Positions 54,722 to 64,000 of a DNA stretch of 64,000 bases are shown here, piece by piece. The notes beneath the pieces were generated by a model. The model searched no databases. It had not been told where the DNA came from and saw nothing but the letters and a program-made list of their open reading frames with translations. Source of the stretch: Bolinopsis microptera (taxonomy: Eukaryota > Ctenophora > Tentaculata > Lobata > Bolinopsidae); contig NC_087082.1 of assembly GCF_026151205.1 (NCBI RefSeq), positions 2,014,001 to 2,078,000 on the forward strand, read 5' to 3'. The position numbers and the translations under genes are program-made. Each line of letters starts with the position of its first letter. Positions within the stretch are counted from its first letter, which is position 1.

Positions 54722-55259
54722 CTAATTGATAAAATTATGTTACTGCAATATAAGTTGCTTAATGTGTGGCTGAATGACAAATAACTAATTAACAAGAAAA
54801 ATAAGCTTGATTGTATAATAATTAATTCGGCTGAACCAACACATAGCAAGGGCCACATCAACGTTGGGGCTGTCAAATACAAATAATAAAATGAATCCGT
54901 AGTAGTGTAATATAAATATGGTATTATAACTGCAACTTTTCGTAGCTATATGTTAGTTTGGTCACCTGTATTACTGCCGTTTTCTCAGAAAAGGAAGTAA
55001 GTCACATCATCGCCATTTCGAGATATTACGACTTTTGCGTTTTTCGTTATTTTTTTCTCTCCGATTAGTTTTTGCCTAGGATCAAAATTAAACACATTGG
55101 TCGTTGAGTTATCAATAAATAGTCAAATTTTATTTGTCATAAAAATTGAAGCTTTTTTTTATGAAGACATTTATTTTACTTCGGTGTATTCCAACAGCCA
55201 CATTGTTACACAAGTGCAACCAGCCAATTACAGGAAGCCGAAGGATTTATTTGGCCAGT
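54722..55259. other. Repeat-derived DNA
   Basis: No gene. CTCAGAAAAGGAAGTAAGTC at about 54983 has inverted partners at 55546-55592, marking ends of an element that encloses the SINE-like block. Confidence 0.5.
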
Positions 55260-55490
55260 GACGGTTAAGGTAGTGAGTACCATACTTTCTTCCCCCGAGA
55301 CTTTGCTGCAATGTGCAGCTCCTCATTTAACCCTCACACCCGATTTCTCGAGTATTCGGCTGAGTAGACCAGGGGGCTGCATAGACCACTCAGGATCCCT
55401 AGCTGAACGTCGACGACGCTCACCCCACGACCAGGCAGACAGTGGGATTCGAACTCGCAACCTCACGATTTGCAACCTGGCCGTTATTTT
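55260..55490 (-). mobile_element. SINE-like sequence with tRNA-type B box
   Basis: On the minus strand the 5' part reads GGTTGCAAATCGTGAGGTTG, then GAGTTCGAATCCCACTGTC. It contains a good pol III B box (GTTCGAATCC), followed by a GC-richer body. The A box is less clear. No tRNA cloverleaf is complete, so this is a tRNA-derived SINE candidate, not a tRNA gene. Confidence 0.5.
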
Positions 55491-55594
55491 TAGAAACAAC
55501 CATTTTTATGCCAATTATTTGAGCTAATTTTTTTATACTGCTTGGACTTACTTCCTTTTCTGAGAAAAATGTTGACTTACTTCCTTTTCTGACT

Positions 55595-55632
55595 AAAATA
55601 CAACCGGCTATTTTGAAAGCCGGTTGTATTTT
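55595..55632. repeat. Perfect 15-bp hairpin at a TE boundary
   Basis: AAAATACAACCGGCT and AGCCGGTTGTATTTT are exact reverse complements with an 8-nt loop. The duplicated receptor upstream block resumes just after it (CAGCAAATCAGATC), so the hairpin marks the end of an insertion. Confidence 0.85.
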
Positions 55633-55634
55633 TC

Positions 55635-56220
55635 AGCAAATCAGATCGTGACACTGTTAGAAGGGCACCCTACGAAAGAAATATACACTTTTGGAGGTGC
55701 CGTCTGAATATATACTATTTGTCAGTATTTAAAGACTTAGTGGGACAAAAGCTGGGCGTGAGCGATGAGCACCAAGCTTTTAAAACATTTAAGGATGGGA
55801 GAAAAGTTCAAAAGATTCGTTACAATACTTGAGATTCCCATTTAGTACTATAATATACTACGAAGGAAATAGAGTCATAGAGATATATCTTATTTAAAGC
55901 TTTAGAGGCTATTGTGGAACAAAAACTGTGTGTACAGTGAGAACGAACCTTTTAAAAAGAAATGGTAAAAACCGTTTAAAACGTTCAAAAGATTCGAACA
56001 AATAAGTTTGACGATATTCCTATTTAGTACTAATGTAGGGACAGGAGACGTGGCAGCTTGTAACTACGGTTACTTTAAACTTACTACACCGGGAGGATGT
56101 AGAAATGATGGATTTTCGGGATACTTTTTTTTAAATCAAGAAAATTTAAGATATCACTCTAGTGCCTACTTATTCGACTTTTCTTATTGAACATCAGAGG
56201 GACGTTAGGGTCCTGGCATG
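55635..56220 (+). repeat. Duplicated upstream block of the receptor locus, copy C
   Basis: It matches 35470-35850 (CAGATC(G/A)TGAC, GGGCACCCTACGAAAG, AAAAGTTCAAAAGATTCG), with divergence. Together with 41880-41979 and 53547-53835 it completes a second receptor locus expanded by insertions. Confidence 0.8.
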
Positions 56221-57520
56221 GGGGTGCATGTTATATTGAAATGTATATTTTTTAAAGGAAATTTGCATTTTTAACAATTTGGCCACCAAATTTTTTAAAG
56301 ACATAATTTTAAATTCCACTCCAAAACTTACGGTCAAAAAGACTAGATTACTAAAGCTTGCAAAAGCTGTAGTATCTCAGTAAAACTAAAAAATAACTTG
56401 CAGCAGACCCATACGTATATCGGCATATCACGTTATAGAACATAATATCAAAGATCTCATTTTTCTCTGGGTGCAAAATGAATAATGTAGTTTTATTCGA
56501 ATTTTCTAGAAAAGTATATTATATACAGGAGGGCCAAAAGTCAGTGTGCGTTGGGTCTTATACCTCCACCGTGTTTTATATTTGAGAGTTGTTGCTTTGC
56601 AGATGGCTGTACTGTACCTACTTATTTGAGGATTCCATCGCCAAAATTTTAAAATTCGAATACTTTAGACCACGCCCATTCAATATTAAAACACCTTTAT
56701 TGTTCTCTCTGAACATGCTGGACGCCTAATTTCTTTAGAGACGGTAGTTGAGGCAAAACGGATTAGAAATGACACAAGCATTTTGTGTATATCGATAACA
56801 AAATTTGCTGGGTGACCATGACACGACCCCCCCCCCCCCCCTGTACTTTTCTTTAAGGTTTACAAGGTTTATACAAGGTTTACAAGGTTTACAAAGATAG
56901 ATCTATAGATCGGCGTTGCTAAAATGAATCCAAATTCCGTAATCCAAATGTGTCGTGGTGTCACTCTAAAGCCAGAGGCGAGTGCAAATCGATCAAGATA
57001 GAAGCTACTAAAAAGAGCGAGAAAAGCACGCAAACCCTAGCAGGAAAACAATAACAAAGTGAAATGTGAAAAATAAAGATGCTTGAGGTGTGATTGTGTA
57101 GTCGACGATGTGATTGTGTTGGAGTGGAGTGCAGATGAAGGTGATGCGGCGGAAAAGTGATGTCTCGTACTGTATGAACTTTTTTGTTTTGTTCTGAATA
57201 TAATGAATTTTTAAGAGAAGTGCAGTACTAGGGCTCTAGGGTCAGTTTCAGACAAATTGAGCATACATGATATCATTGCCATGCCTGAAGTGGTTTGTAA
57301 ATGGGCCATTGTTAGCCCCAAACGTTTTGGCCCCTCATTCCTGCCACTCAGCATTGCCTACTATAAAGTATACATTTTTCTAAGATCATAGATAAACTTA
57401 CCCCGTCTCACTAATATCAACCAATATAATAATAATTTATATAATAATATGATTAAAGGAATATAAAATAAAACTTATTGTTTCACTGAGAACTTATTAT
57501 TATATAAAGTTTGTCCTTTA
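56221..57520. other. Intergenic DNA with partial mariner-like MITE
   Basis: 56523-56830 is a damaged copy of the 53948-54721 element, ending near a C-run. The rest is AT-rich with no supported exon. Confidence 0.55.
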
Positions 57521-57525
57521 GTGTG

Positions 57526-57726
57526 ATGGAAACTCCTGAAGCAATTGTAGTAGCAATCTGTGTGGTAGTATTCGTGATGGTGTTACTCTGCACATGCATG
57601 TTGAAATCATCACTCATGGACAGACTACAAAAACGACTTGATACACCTTCGGACGGATCAGACAAAATACTACAACAAACCACTACCATGACTGTTCTTA
57701 CTAAAGAAACTGTTTTGATTGACTAG
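57526..57726 (+). CDS. Small single-pass membrane protein or terminal exon, 66 codons
   Basis: The frame METPEAIVVAICVVVFVMVL continues as a single TM helix (about residues 6-26) and a polar tail of about 40 residues ending TKETVLID and a stop. TTTGTCCTTTAG at 57510-57521 is a good splice acceptor directly before it, so this is probably the last exon of a gene whose upstream exons I could not find, or a short gene with a non-coding first exon. No family recognised. Confidence 0.45.
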   Translation: METPEAIVVAICVVVFVMVLLCTCMLKSSLMDRLQKRLDTPSDGSDKILQQTTTMTVLTKETVLID

Positions 57727-57915
57727 TGACATTCGACTTTCGCATTATATTTGCATTATATTTCGTACTGTAATGTGTTTTGGTCAATGGATTTTCAAAT
57801 TAGTTGTTCTGACAATAAGTTGTTTTTGTCATCATAGATTTCTCCGGATATTTAGTTTCCAGTACCTCAATGGTGACTTGTGTCACTCACACTGTCCTCA
57901 CTCAATGGTCACTGG

Positions 57916-58770
57916 CAGTGGTCGACCGGGGCCCCGGCCCTTCCCGGCCCTGGCCATTCCCGGCCCTGGCCATAATTTGGCAATTCGCCAGGGGTTAACC
58001 CCGGCCCCGGCCAATAAATGTAACCCCGGCCCCGGCCAAAAACCATGCATTTGCCGGGAGCACAGCCGGGGATTTCATGAATGATTTTGGCACATTTTTG
58101 AAAAAAATCAAACATAATTTAATGGTAATTTTGAGATTTCAAAGTTGAAAAAGTTATTGTTTACGTTGGGTACGTTTAAATAAAAAATACGGCTTAAATT
58201 AAACTATGGCTAGTAACATAAAAACCGTGGTTCTTCCTCAGTATCAGACTTTTCAATTAATCGTCTCCAAGAAATTTGCGATAAAACATACGTAGTAAAC
58301 TAGAAAATGAAAATACTGCACTGCAGCTAAAACTACGGCGCAACGTAAACTACAGAGTCTAACATTTATGGTAAATTTTTATGAACCGAGCCATATTTGG
58401 ATGTGGGATTACTTTTAAATCCCGAGGTCCAGATAAAATAGCAGCTGAGGGTTGTCCTCAGTTCCGAGTTGAGGATTAGAAATTAAGTATGGATCTCAGG
58501 ATAATGAGGATTATCCTGAGTTGGTTCACAGCACGAAGTTGCGGTTTAATCCTCAAGTCAGTGAGGATAAGCCGCAATTCGAGTTTAATCCTTCCCGATT
58601 GCATCACACCAGCCTAAATTATTATCAAATTCATGTTTCAATTTCTGACTTCAGTTTGGTAAACTACCCCCGACCCCGGCCCCGGCAAAATGGAAGATTT
58701 CCCGGCCCCGGCCCTGGCTATATTGGGGCTCCTTGGCCCCGGTCAGAATCCTACCCCCGGTCGACCACTG
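57916..58770. mobile_element. 855-bp hAT-like non-autonomous element
   Basis: The TIRs CAGTGGTCGACCGGGG / CCCCGGTCGACCACTG are flanked by a perfect 8-bp duplication GTCACTGG (57908-57915 and 58771-58778). Subterminal CCCCGGCC-rich arrays occur at both ends. There is no transposase. Short ORFs in it are repeat artefacts. Confidence 0.88.
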
Positions 58771-58778
58771 GTCACTGG

Positions 58779-59307
58779 TCTATTTAAAAATCCTCCTAAA
58801 TGTCTCCTTCTATTCTGGTGGTTTTCAGTTTAATATCGAAGCTTTCTTTTTGAATAGAACTTTTAGTACCTCAATCGTGTCTTTTGCTATTTACATTAAA
58901 CTCATAACTTGGTCCTTGAAGAAATTTTCAGTCAAAACATTGAAATTTGGGTCACGGAAAGCTGAAATCTAAAAATGTCATACCGGTAGGACATTTTCAT
59001 GATTTTCCATCAAAGATTTCTTGGTATATTCAGCTTCCAGTACCTCGATCATTTTATTTCATTGAATATTGACTTGAATACCGTTACAAAGTGAACAGGG
59101 TTTAGAACAATTGATTCGGTATGTACACCTCTAGTCACACTATTTCCAGTACATTTTACTGGATGATTTTGTTTCATTTCATCAAAATGTTTGACATTTA
59201 TATTTACCTGTATTCTGGTCACTGGTCAGTAGGTGAATCATATTTAGTTGATATGTGACAGCAATTAACCGATCAGCGTCCATTATTGACCAATCAAACT
59301 GCAGATC
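58779..59307. other. Intergenic DNA upstream of MRPL12
   Basis: AT-rich. A CTTCCAGTACCTCGATCA-type motif near 59035 echoes TTTCCAGTACCTCAATGG at 57855 and TAGTACCTCAATCGTG at 58865. No exon supported. Confidence 0.45.
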
Positions 59308-59360
59308 TCTGTCACGTGTCAAAAAATATGCTTCACCTCCCCACCAACAATCCACTTCTA
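59308..59360 (+). promoter_or_regulatory. Promoter block of MRPL12 (shared with the SNF2 gene)
   Basis: CTGTCACGTGTCAAAA, ATATGC, TCACC and AATCCACTTCT occur in the same order at 61301-61345. The block lies 54-106 bp upstream of the ATG. It contains a CACGTG E-box. Confidence 0.6.
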
Positions 59361-59413
59361 TATTTTATAAACTTTTTTCATTATACTATTCTCAAGATCA
59401 CATAGCACACAAT

Positions 59414-60798
59414 ATGATGCAAGTATGTTTGCGGCGTGGCGTGCAGTGCGGACTGCGACGTACCCTCAGAGTGCGCTGTCTATCAGCAGTCCCAGCCCCC
59501 CAGATTGACTCGGAGTCTGGTGTAGCTGGAGTTCCTGAACACGTTCTATCTCTCGCTGATCAGATCTGCGGACTCTCATTACATGAAACTGGTCAGCTTA
59601 CCAAAGTCTTAAAAGAACGCCTTGGTGAGTTAGAGTTTAGGTTGGGTAAAGTTCTCAAGGACTGCTATTCTATAGTACATAGTAATTTTTAGCTTCAAAA
59701 TGTGGTCTAGAAAAAGCAATACATTTCACAATGGGAAGTTGTTTTTTCCATTATTGACTATGGTAAAAGTACCAGAGCACCCACAATTAATGTGATGTCG
59801 CCTGCACTGTAGAACGAACATGATTCTTGACATCTCATCTTTCTTGCATCACATTATTCGTTAGCCACCCGCTTCTTTAGTAAATGTTTGAGGGGAAGGA
59901 GAGCTCTATGATTTCGAAGAAAATAACGAAAAATAATGAAAAAATAACTAAAATTGCACCCCATCAGGTATTGGAGAGATAGCGTTGGCAGGACCTGCTG
60001 CTGCTGCTGCTCCAGCTGCTGAAACTGAAGCTGAGCCTGAACCCGTTGTTGAAGAGAAGACTTCATTTGATGTTAGATTGTTGGGTATTGACAGTAGTAT
60101 GAAAGTAAGCGAATTTGTTTGAGTTTCAGTGTTCCTGTAAAATTATTTTTAATATGTGATCATTCTAATTTAATCAGGTGTCTATTACGGATATTTTAAT
60201 CATTTTAAAAATTTTTATCATTTTCAGATTAAGTTAATAAAAGCACTGAAGGAGACAATACCAGATTTGAACCTAGTGGCTGCTAAAAAAATGGTAGAAT
60301 CTGCGCCTTGTATGTTGAGGTAACAAATAAATTAGTTATGATACACATTACACAATGTTCTAGTCTAAACATTAATGTCTAAGACAAAGGTCGCATGCCA
60401 ACTTATAGTGTCTTCCAGTATGTCAATTATGTATTATATCATCCATGATGAGCTAACTAATTGTTAACTGGAGAGAAATTCTGTCCAAACTGCACTCAGC
60501 ACGGAAGTTTTGGTCCGGAAAAATTTATATTTGAAGATTTACTAACGCTAGTACTGTAAAACTCCGGTCCAGGAAGTTTTTATTTCCCATCTTTAAAAAT
60601 GGGACAAATTTGGGAAAAATCCGTTTGTTATGCGGTACATAGAATGCCCATTTTATTATAGAAAGGATGAACTATGGACTATTGACCTCACAGCAACCAT
60701 TAATTTAACAAATGTACAGGGAGAAGATACCGAAAGCAGAGGCAGAGGCCCTTAAAGCGAAGTTAACAGAGTTTGGTGGGGACGTGGCGTTAGAATAA
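59414..60798 (+). CDS. MRPL12: Mitochondrial large-subunit ribosomal protein bL12m, four exons
   Basis: Exons 59414-59624, 59968-60104, 60228-60319 and 60720-60798 join in frame to a TAA, giving about 175 aa. The N-terminus (CLRRGVQCGLRRTLRVRCLS) is Arg-rich and lacks acidic residues, as a mitochondrial presequence should. Next comes the L7/L12 N-terminal dimerisation region (HVLSLADQICGLSLHETGQL), an Ala/Pro/Glu hinge in exon 2 (GPAAAAAPAAETEAE), and the C-terminal domain (SFDVRLLGI, KIKLIKALKE, AAKKMVESAP, KLTEFGGDVALE). This is the factor-binding stalk domain that recruits translation GTPases to the mitoribosome. Length and order are standard. The polyQ-like antisense ORF over the hinge is a shadow. 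Confidence 0.95.
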
Positions 60799-61300
60799 TA
60801 ACTAAGTGATCTACTCAATGCTCATTACAATACTCATGATGATACTCTGAAACGTTTGAGAAAGGCTGTTTCTAAACTCTGAGTTTAATGATATTTTTCT
60901 GTAGACCAGCATGGACCTTGCAAATTGGCGCAGATAAATTCGGTGTAATGAACTTGATAGAGCTCGGTTTATTCATGCATTTATTATTTATTGGTTGATT
61001 TTATAGTGATTTTTGACTCGATGCGTAGAATTTCTTGCCTATTTTGCCAGTTTGTCACAGCTCAATTGGCCGAAACGGTCTTCAGCAAATTTTGTTGTAA
61101 GGCGCTATGAATATTTTATCATATTTTCGACGCTAATGTTGACGCGCGCCGAGCGCACGCGCGTTCTAATTGAAATTAACGAAGATTTTGTGTTGATTAA
61201 CAGCGGGATATTCGTCCACAAATTGCTGTTTTATAGCTGTGGCGAGGTGAGTCATATTCTTTTGACACTTGGCAGCAATTGATCTATTAAAACCCTGAAT
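60799..61300. other. Short intergenic region between MRPL12 and the SNF2 gene
   Basis: It holds the MRPL12 3' UTR and sequence with a GACGCGCGCCGAGCGCACGC block at about 61141. The ORF at 61013-61282 has no domain character. Confidence 0.45.
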
Positions 61301-61345
61301 CACTGTCACGTGTCAAAACATATGCCTCACCAGAATCCACTTCTG
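61301..61345 (+). promoter_or_regulatory. Promoter block of the SNF2 gene
   Basis: It shares CTGTCACGTGTCAAAA and AATCCACTTCT with 59308-59360. It lies 49-93 bp upstream of the ATG at 61394. Confidence 0.6.
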
Positions 61346-61393
61346 TCACCTTCTATGCGATGGAAATAACTAGAATAACCCTGCAAGGATGTC

Positions 61394-62382
61394 ATGAGCA
61401 ATGACGAGGACGGATTTGACGACTCCGATGATGACAGTTTGCTTCAAGCAGCGGTGGCATTTCAGGTTCATCTCTACTTCTTGTTAATACTTTCACTTTG
61501 CATATATTCGAAAATTATATTTTATCTCCGAAGCGAGATAATAATAAGTTAAACAAGCAATAATATTCTTCATTCTTGGGTAGAAACTTGGATAAAATCC
61601 TCAAAATATGAATTAAATCGGGGTCTACTGTACTCAAATTAAAACATCATATTATTCTTTAGTTATAATAAGTTATGTAATAAGTGAAAACTAACTTAAA
61701 AACAAGATAATTAATGGGGTTTACCTTGCGAAACTTAGGATTCGTCATTAATATCTCTTAACCGAGTTTCACAAAATTCTTTGGGTGACCCCCAAAACAC
61801 TGTGAAGATTTGTAAATATTTATATTGAATTTCACAGACGAAAATAATGTGTTCATTAATGAAGCTAAGTCTTCATAGCAACAGAAAAATTATTTTCATA
61901 ATATTTTCAGCATCCTAAATGGTTGATACGAACATAAAAATTCCCCAGCAAATGCAAAATCACTTGCGAACCAAAAATAAATCGGAACTTTAGAAATTCA
62001 AAAAAGCATACTGAGAGGGCTCACTGTATTGTTGTCAAAAGTTTTAAGCTCATGTACACACTTGTGCAGCAAGTTGTGCTTGCGGACCTCCACGATTTCA
62101 CAACTACATACATCTAATATAAAAAACTTTAAAAATTTCGCTATAATCTCCATTTCCAGCATGGTATTTAACAAAACCTAAAGCATACAACTTCCTCTTG
62201 TTCTCAAATAATATCCCCCCCCCTCCTTCAGAGCGACACAGAGTCATTGAACAAACTACCCTCCGTCCTACGAGACAGTCTCCTTCCTTTCCAACGCGAG
62301 GGTGTTCTGTTCGGGCTACAGCGTGATGGATGTCTCCTCCTGGCTGACGAGATGGGACTTGGTAAAACTCTTCAAGCTATCA
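61394..62382 (+). CDS. SMARCAL1/ZRANB3-type SNF2 translocase, first two exons (gene continues past the window or beyond intron 2)
   Basis: Exon 1 (61394-61465) encodes an acidic start, [20 protein letters not shown]. Exon 2 (62232-62382) encodes the beginning of an SNF2 helicase domain: [20 protein letters not shown] followed by [16 protein letters not shown], the Walker A motif (DEMGLGKT). The LPxxLRxxLLPFQxxGxxFxLxRxG lead-in is typical of SMARCAL1 and ZRANB3, annealing helicases that remodel stalled replication forks. The very short N-terminus before the helicase is closer to ZRANB3. Exon 2 ends in phase 1 at a GTAAGT donor; later exons were not found in the remaining 1.6 kb. A two-codon uORF (ATGTCATGA, 61389-61397) overlaps the start. 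A 7TM gene lies antisense in intron 2. Confidence 0.85.
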
Positions 62383-62563
62383 GTAAGTGATGTTGTTATA
62401 TCTAACGTTTTTAGTTTATTCTTATCATCACATTTGAAGATCTGAGTCACAATCGACCTTTTACCTAGCTTGGTTCCAGTAACAATGGTACTTAGTGTCA
62501 ACGAAATGGTGAAAGAACCTAACATGCTCCTACTCAAGAAACAATGTTTTCTATTTTGTCCTT

Positions 62564-63631
62564 TTAGGTTTCTATTTCGACTGTTTGCAGTTTTGTAGTT
62601 GCATGTCGGTTTTTTACAAAATTAGAGAGTCTATCAGAAGTACGTCTTTTCATGGCTACAGCACGGATACTAATTGCTATTGTCTGACTCCTAGTGCTGA
62701 AACTGATACTTTGTTTCTTTATTCCAAATACCTTCTCCCTGACAAACTCCCTGAAACTGGTGATAGTAGCGTAGTAAATAATTGGGTTTGTGCTATTGTT
62801 CAGGAATTTAACTAAGGTTCCATATCTGTATAACTGTACATAAAGGAAGTCCTTGTGTTTATCTACACCCGCTGCAGCAGTAATCCACTTCTCGGTAGTC
62901 ATGTAAACGCCAATCGGTGCGTAGGAGATACAGAACACGAGAGAAACTGTTAACATTGTTAAGACTGCTTGCTTGTGGATTCCTTTCATCTTGTTGGCGA
63001 ACAAGAGCAGCCAGATAGTCGTTACTATGACAATAATGTTAGGGGTCAAGAAGAAGATCATGGTGTTAAGAGGATCTAGCCACTCCCACACATCAGGGGT
63101 GGAGAGGTACGCACACCGATACGACCTGTAGTCGAAATAGACAGGCCGGCGCATTGCCGCGCATTGTAGTGGGTAAATGTTGGACGCGAGCCAAATTGTG
63201 CCAGCTACCAAGTACCCAGTGTTCTTAGTGCGCAATCTTGCTCGGAAAGGGTAGATGATGCACGTTAGTTTTGCAACATTCAGCACCCAAATAAAATTGA
63301 TGTCCACCAGCGCCAGGAAAAATTGAAGAAACACGCTAGCCTCACAGAGCGGATGATTTAGGGGCCAGTCGTTTATAATGAGGGACCATCCCACCATGAG
63401 GATGACCACTAAAGCGTAAAGCACGTCTGCGAAGCTAATATGCTTGATCAGCATTACCGAGATGTTGTCAAGTTTCAGTGCCTTGTACTTGATGGATGCT
63501 ACTAAGACCAGAGTGTTCCCAAAGACGGAGAAAACACCGAGAATGATGCACCAACTGATGAGAAACCCCTTGTGCACATCGTCTGTTATCTCGTATAGAG
63601 TTTGGTTGTGATCCGGTACGTATGTTGTCAT
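62564..63631 (-). CDS. Rhodopsin-like 7TM receptor with degenerate DRY motif, 355 aa (intronless)
   Basis: Seven hydrophobic segments are visible. Class A landmarks are a GNTLVL start (N39), D69 in TM2, W89 in extracellular loop 1, the C96-C173 pair, P238 in TM6, and NPIIYY (N282-Y286) in TM7. An N-glycosylation site is at N9, and a basic, Ser/Thr-rich tail of about 60 residues follows. The E/DRY motif at the end of TM3 is replaced: the sequence VAKLTCIIYPFR places AKL where DRY should be. The TM6 CWxP is SYAP. Such receptors often have altered G-protein coupling or basal activity. The ligand cannot be inferred; lineage-expanded orphan receptors of cnidarian or placozoan type look similar. 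It is intronless and antisense inside intron 2 of the SNF2 gene. Confidence 0.85.
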   Translation of the reverse strand: MTTYVPDHNQTLYEITDDVHKGFLISWCIILGVFSVFGNTLVLVASIKYKALKLDNISVMLIKHISFADVLYALVVILMVGWSLIINDWPLNHPLCEASVFLQFFLALVDINFIWVLNVAKLTCIIYPFRARLRTKNTGYLVAGTIWLASNIYPLQCAAMRRPVYFDYRSYRCAYLSTPDVWEWLDPLNTMIFFLTPNIIVIVTTIWLLLFANKMKGIHKQAVLTMLTVSLVFCISYAPIGVYMTTEKWITAAAGVDKHKDFLYVQLYRYGTLVKFLNNSTNPIIYYATITSFREFVREKVFGIKKQSISFSTRSQTIAISIRAVAMKRRTSDRLSNFVKNRHATTKLQTVEIET

Positions 63632-63903
63632 TTCTTTTCTGCAGACGTGTTTTCAAGTCACTAGAATTGGAGTTAGTAGGTTATTTAATTTGGGTTAAAT
63701 ACGGATCTGGTAAAACTGATCGTTTTTACAGAATTTTTAGTCTAGGTTATGATTAAATTCATCAATACAAAGAGAGCTAGAGACGGACAAAGAGAGCTAG
63801 AGACGCACAAACTGACAGATGACACAATTATATATCTAGACTACAATATAAGGCAAACAGTATACTGTTTTATTTATATTATGTTATATATACTGCAGTA
63901 TTA

Positions 63904-63988
63904 TACCTTATCGGACTTTATTTGAACGGACATTAATTGGAGGCTGGAGGCCAAAGCTGGAGGCCGTTCAAATAAATCCGACAAGGTA
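63904..63988. mobile_element. 85-bp MITE-like palindrome
   Basis: TACCTTATCGGACTTTATTT and AAATAAATCCGACAAGGTA form inverted ends of about 26 bp, including the inner GAACGG / CCGTTC. The centre has GGAGGCTGGAGGCC. No target duplication was resolved at this window edge. Confidence 0.65.
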
Positions 63989-64000
63989 GTTAAATTAAAT

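Noticed and set aside
55420-55490. A tRNA gene
   Set aside because: Only a B box is convincing; no acceptor stem or full cloverleaf could be folded.
57909-58115. Pro/Gly-rich ORFs on both strands
   Set aside because: They translate the CCCCGGCC subterminal repeats of the hAT-like element.
59854-60066. Gln-rich antisense ORF
   Set aside because: Shadow of the Ala/Glu hinge coded in MRPL12 exon 2.

Overview
The window looks like nuclear DNA of an invertebrate animal; a cnidarian-like genome is a low-confidence guess. It is AT-rich, the genes have GT-AG introns and animal-specific products (amnionless, mitochondrial bL12m, a 7TM receptor, a PAN/ricin/sushi receptor), and more than half the sequence is transposable-element DNA. 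There are no bacterial operons, no CRISPR array and no viral genes.

Layout. 1-3.7 kb: non-coding DNA with a MITE and a minisatellite, then a small secreted Cys-rich protein gene on the minus strand. 3.8-8.4 kb: a five-exon PH-domain gene (+) with an intronless SET-domain gene antisense in intron 3. Its last two exons recur at 15.6-17.3 kb in a diverged duplicate. Between the copies lie an intact 3.9-kb EEP/RT non-LTR retrotransposon with target-site duplication and a decamer satellite. 17.5-23.5 kb: duplicated 3' ends of a decayed second LINE family, and two opposed hAT-like elements with nested insertions. 25.0-36.8 kb: a complete 12-exon amnionless (AMN) gene (+) whose intron 8 holds an intronless antisense PAN/ricin-B/sushi receptor gene. 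37-44.6 kb: nested MITEs, a palindrome with a Penelope-like GIY-YIG tail, and a 2.6-kb TIR element packed with a GTCACA motif. 44.6-53.8 kb: a broken paralog of the receptor gene, split from its promoter by a 7.9-kb composite insertion. That insertion contains a two-ORF LINE whose ORF1 carries an AlkB-type 2-oxoglutarate dioxygenase domain and an SGNH esterase. 54-59 kb: TIR elements, a SINE-like sequence and a small membrane-protein exon. 59.4-64 kb: MRPL12 (complete, four exons), the 5' end of a SMARCAL1/ZRANB3-type SNF2 translocase gene, and an intronless 7TM receptor antisense in its intron.

How it fits together. Three plus-strand, multi-exon genes each host an intronless antisense gene in an intron. 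The host genes are functionally unrelated (phosphoinositide binding, endocytic receptor assembly, replication-fork remodelling), so this reads as architecture, not a pathway. MRPL12 and the SNF2 gene share a promoter block with a CACGTG box. Many transposon insertions can be dated relative to one another because a paralogous empty site is present in the same window.

The best candidates for something new are the AlkB+SGNH ORF1 of the LINE at 47.2-53.1 kb and the 12-copy amplified splice-donor array in PH-gene intron 3. Exon boundaries were read by eye from splice consensus and reading frame; no alignment or search was run.
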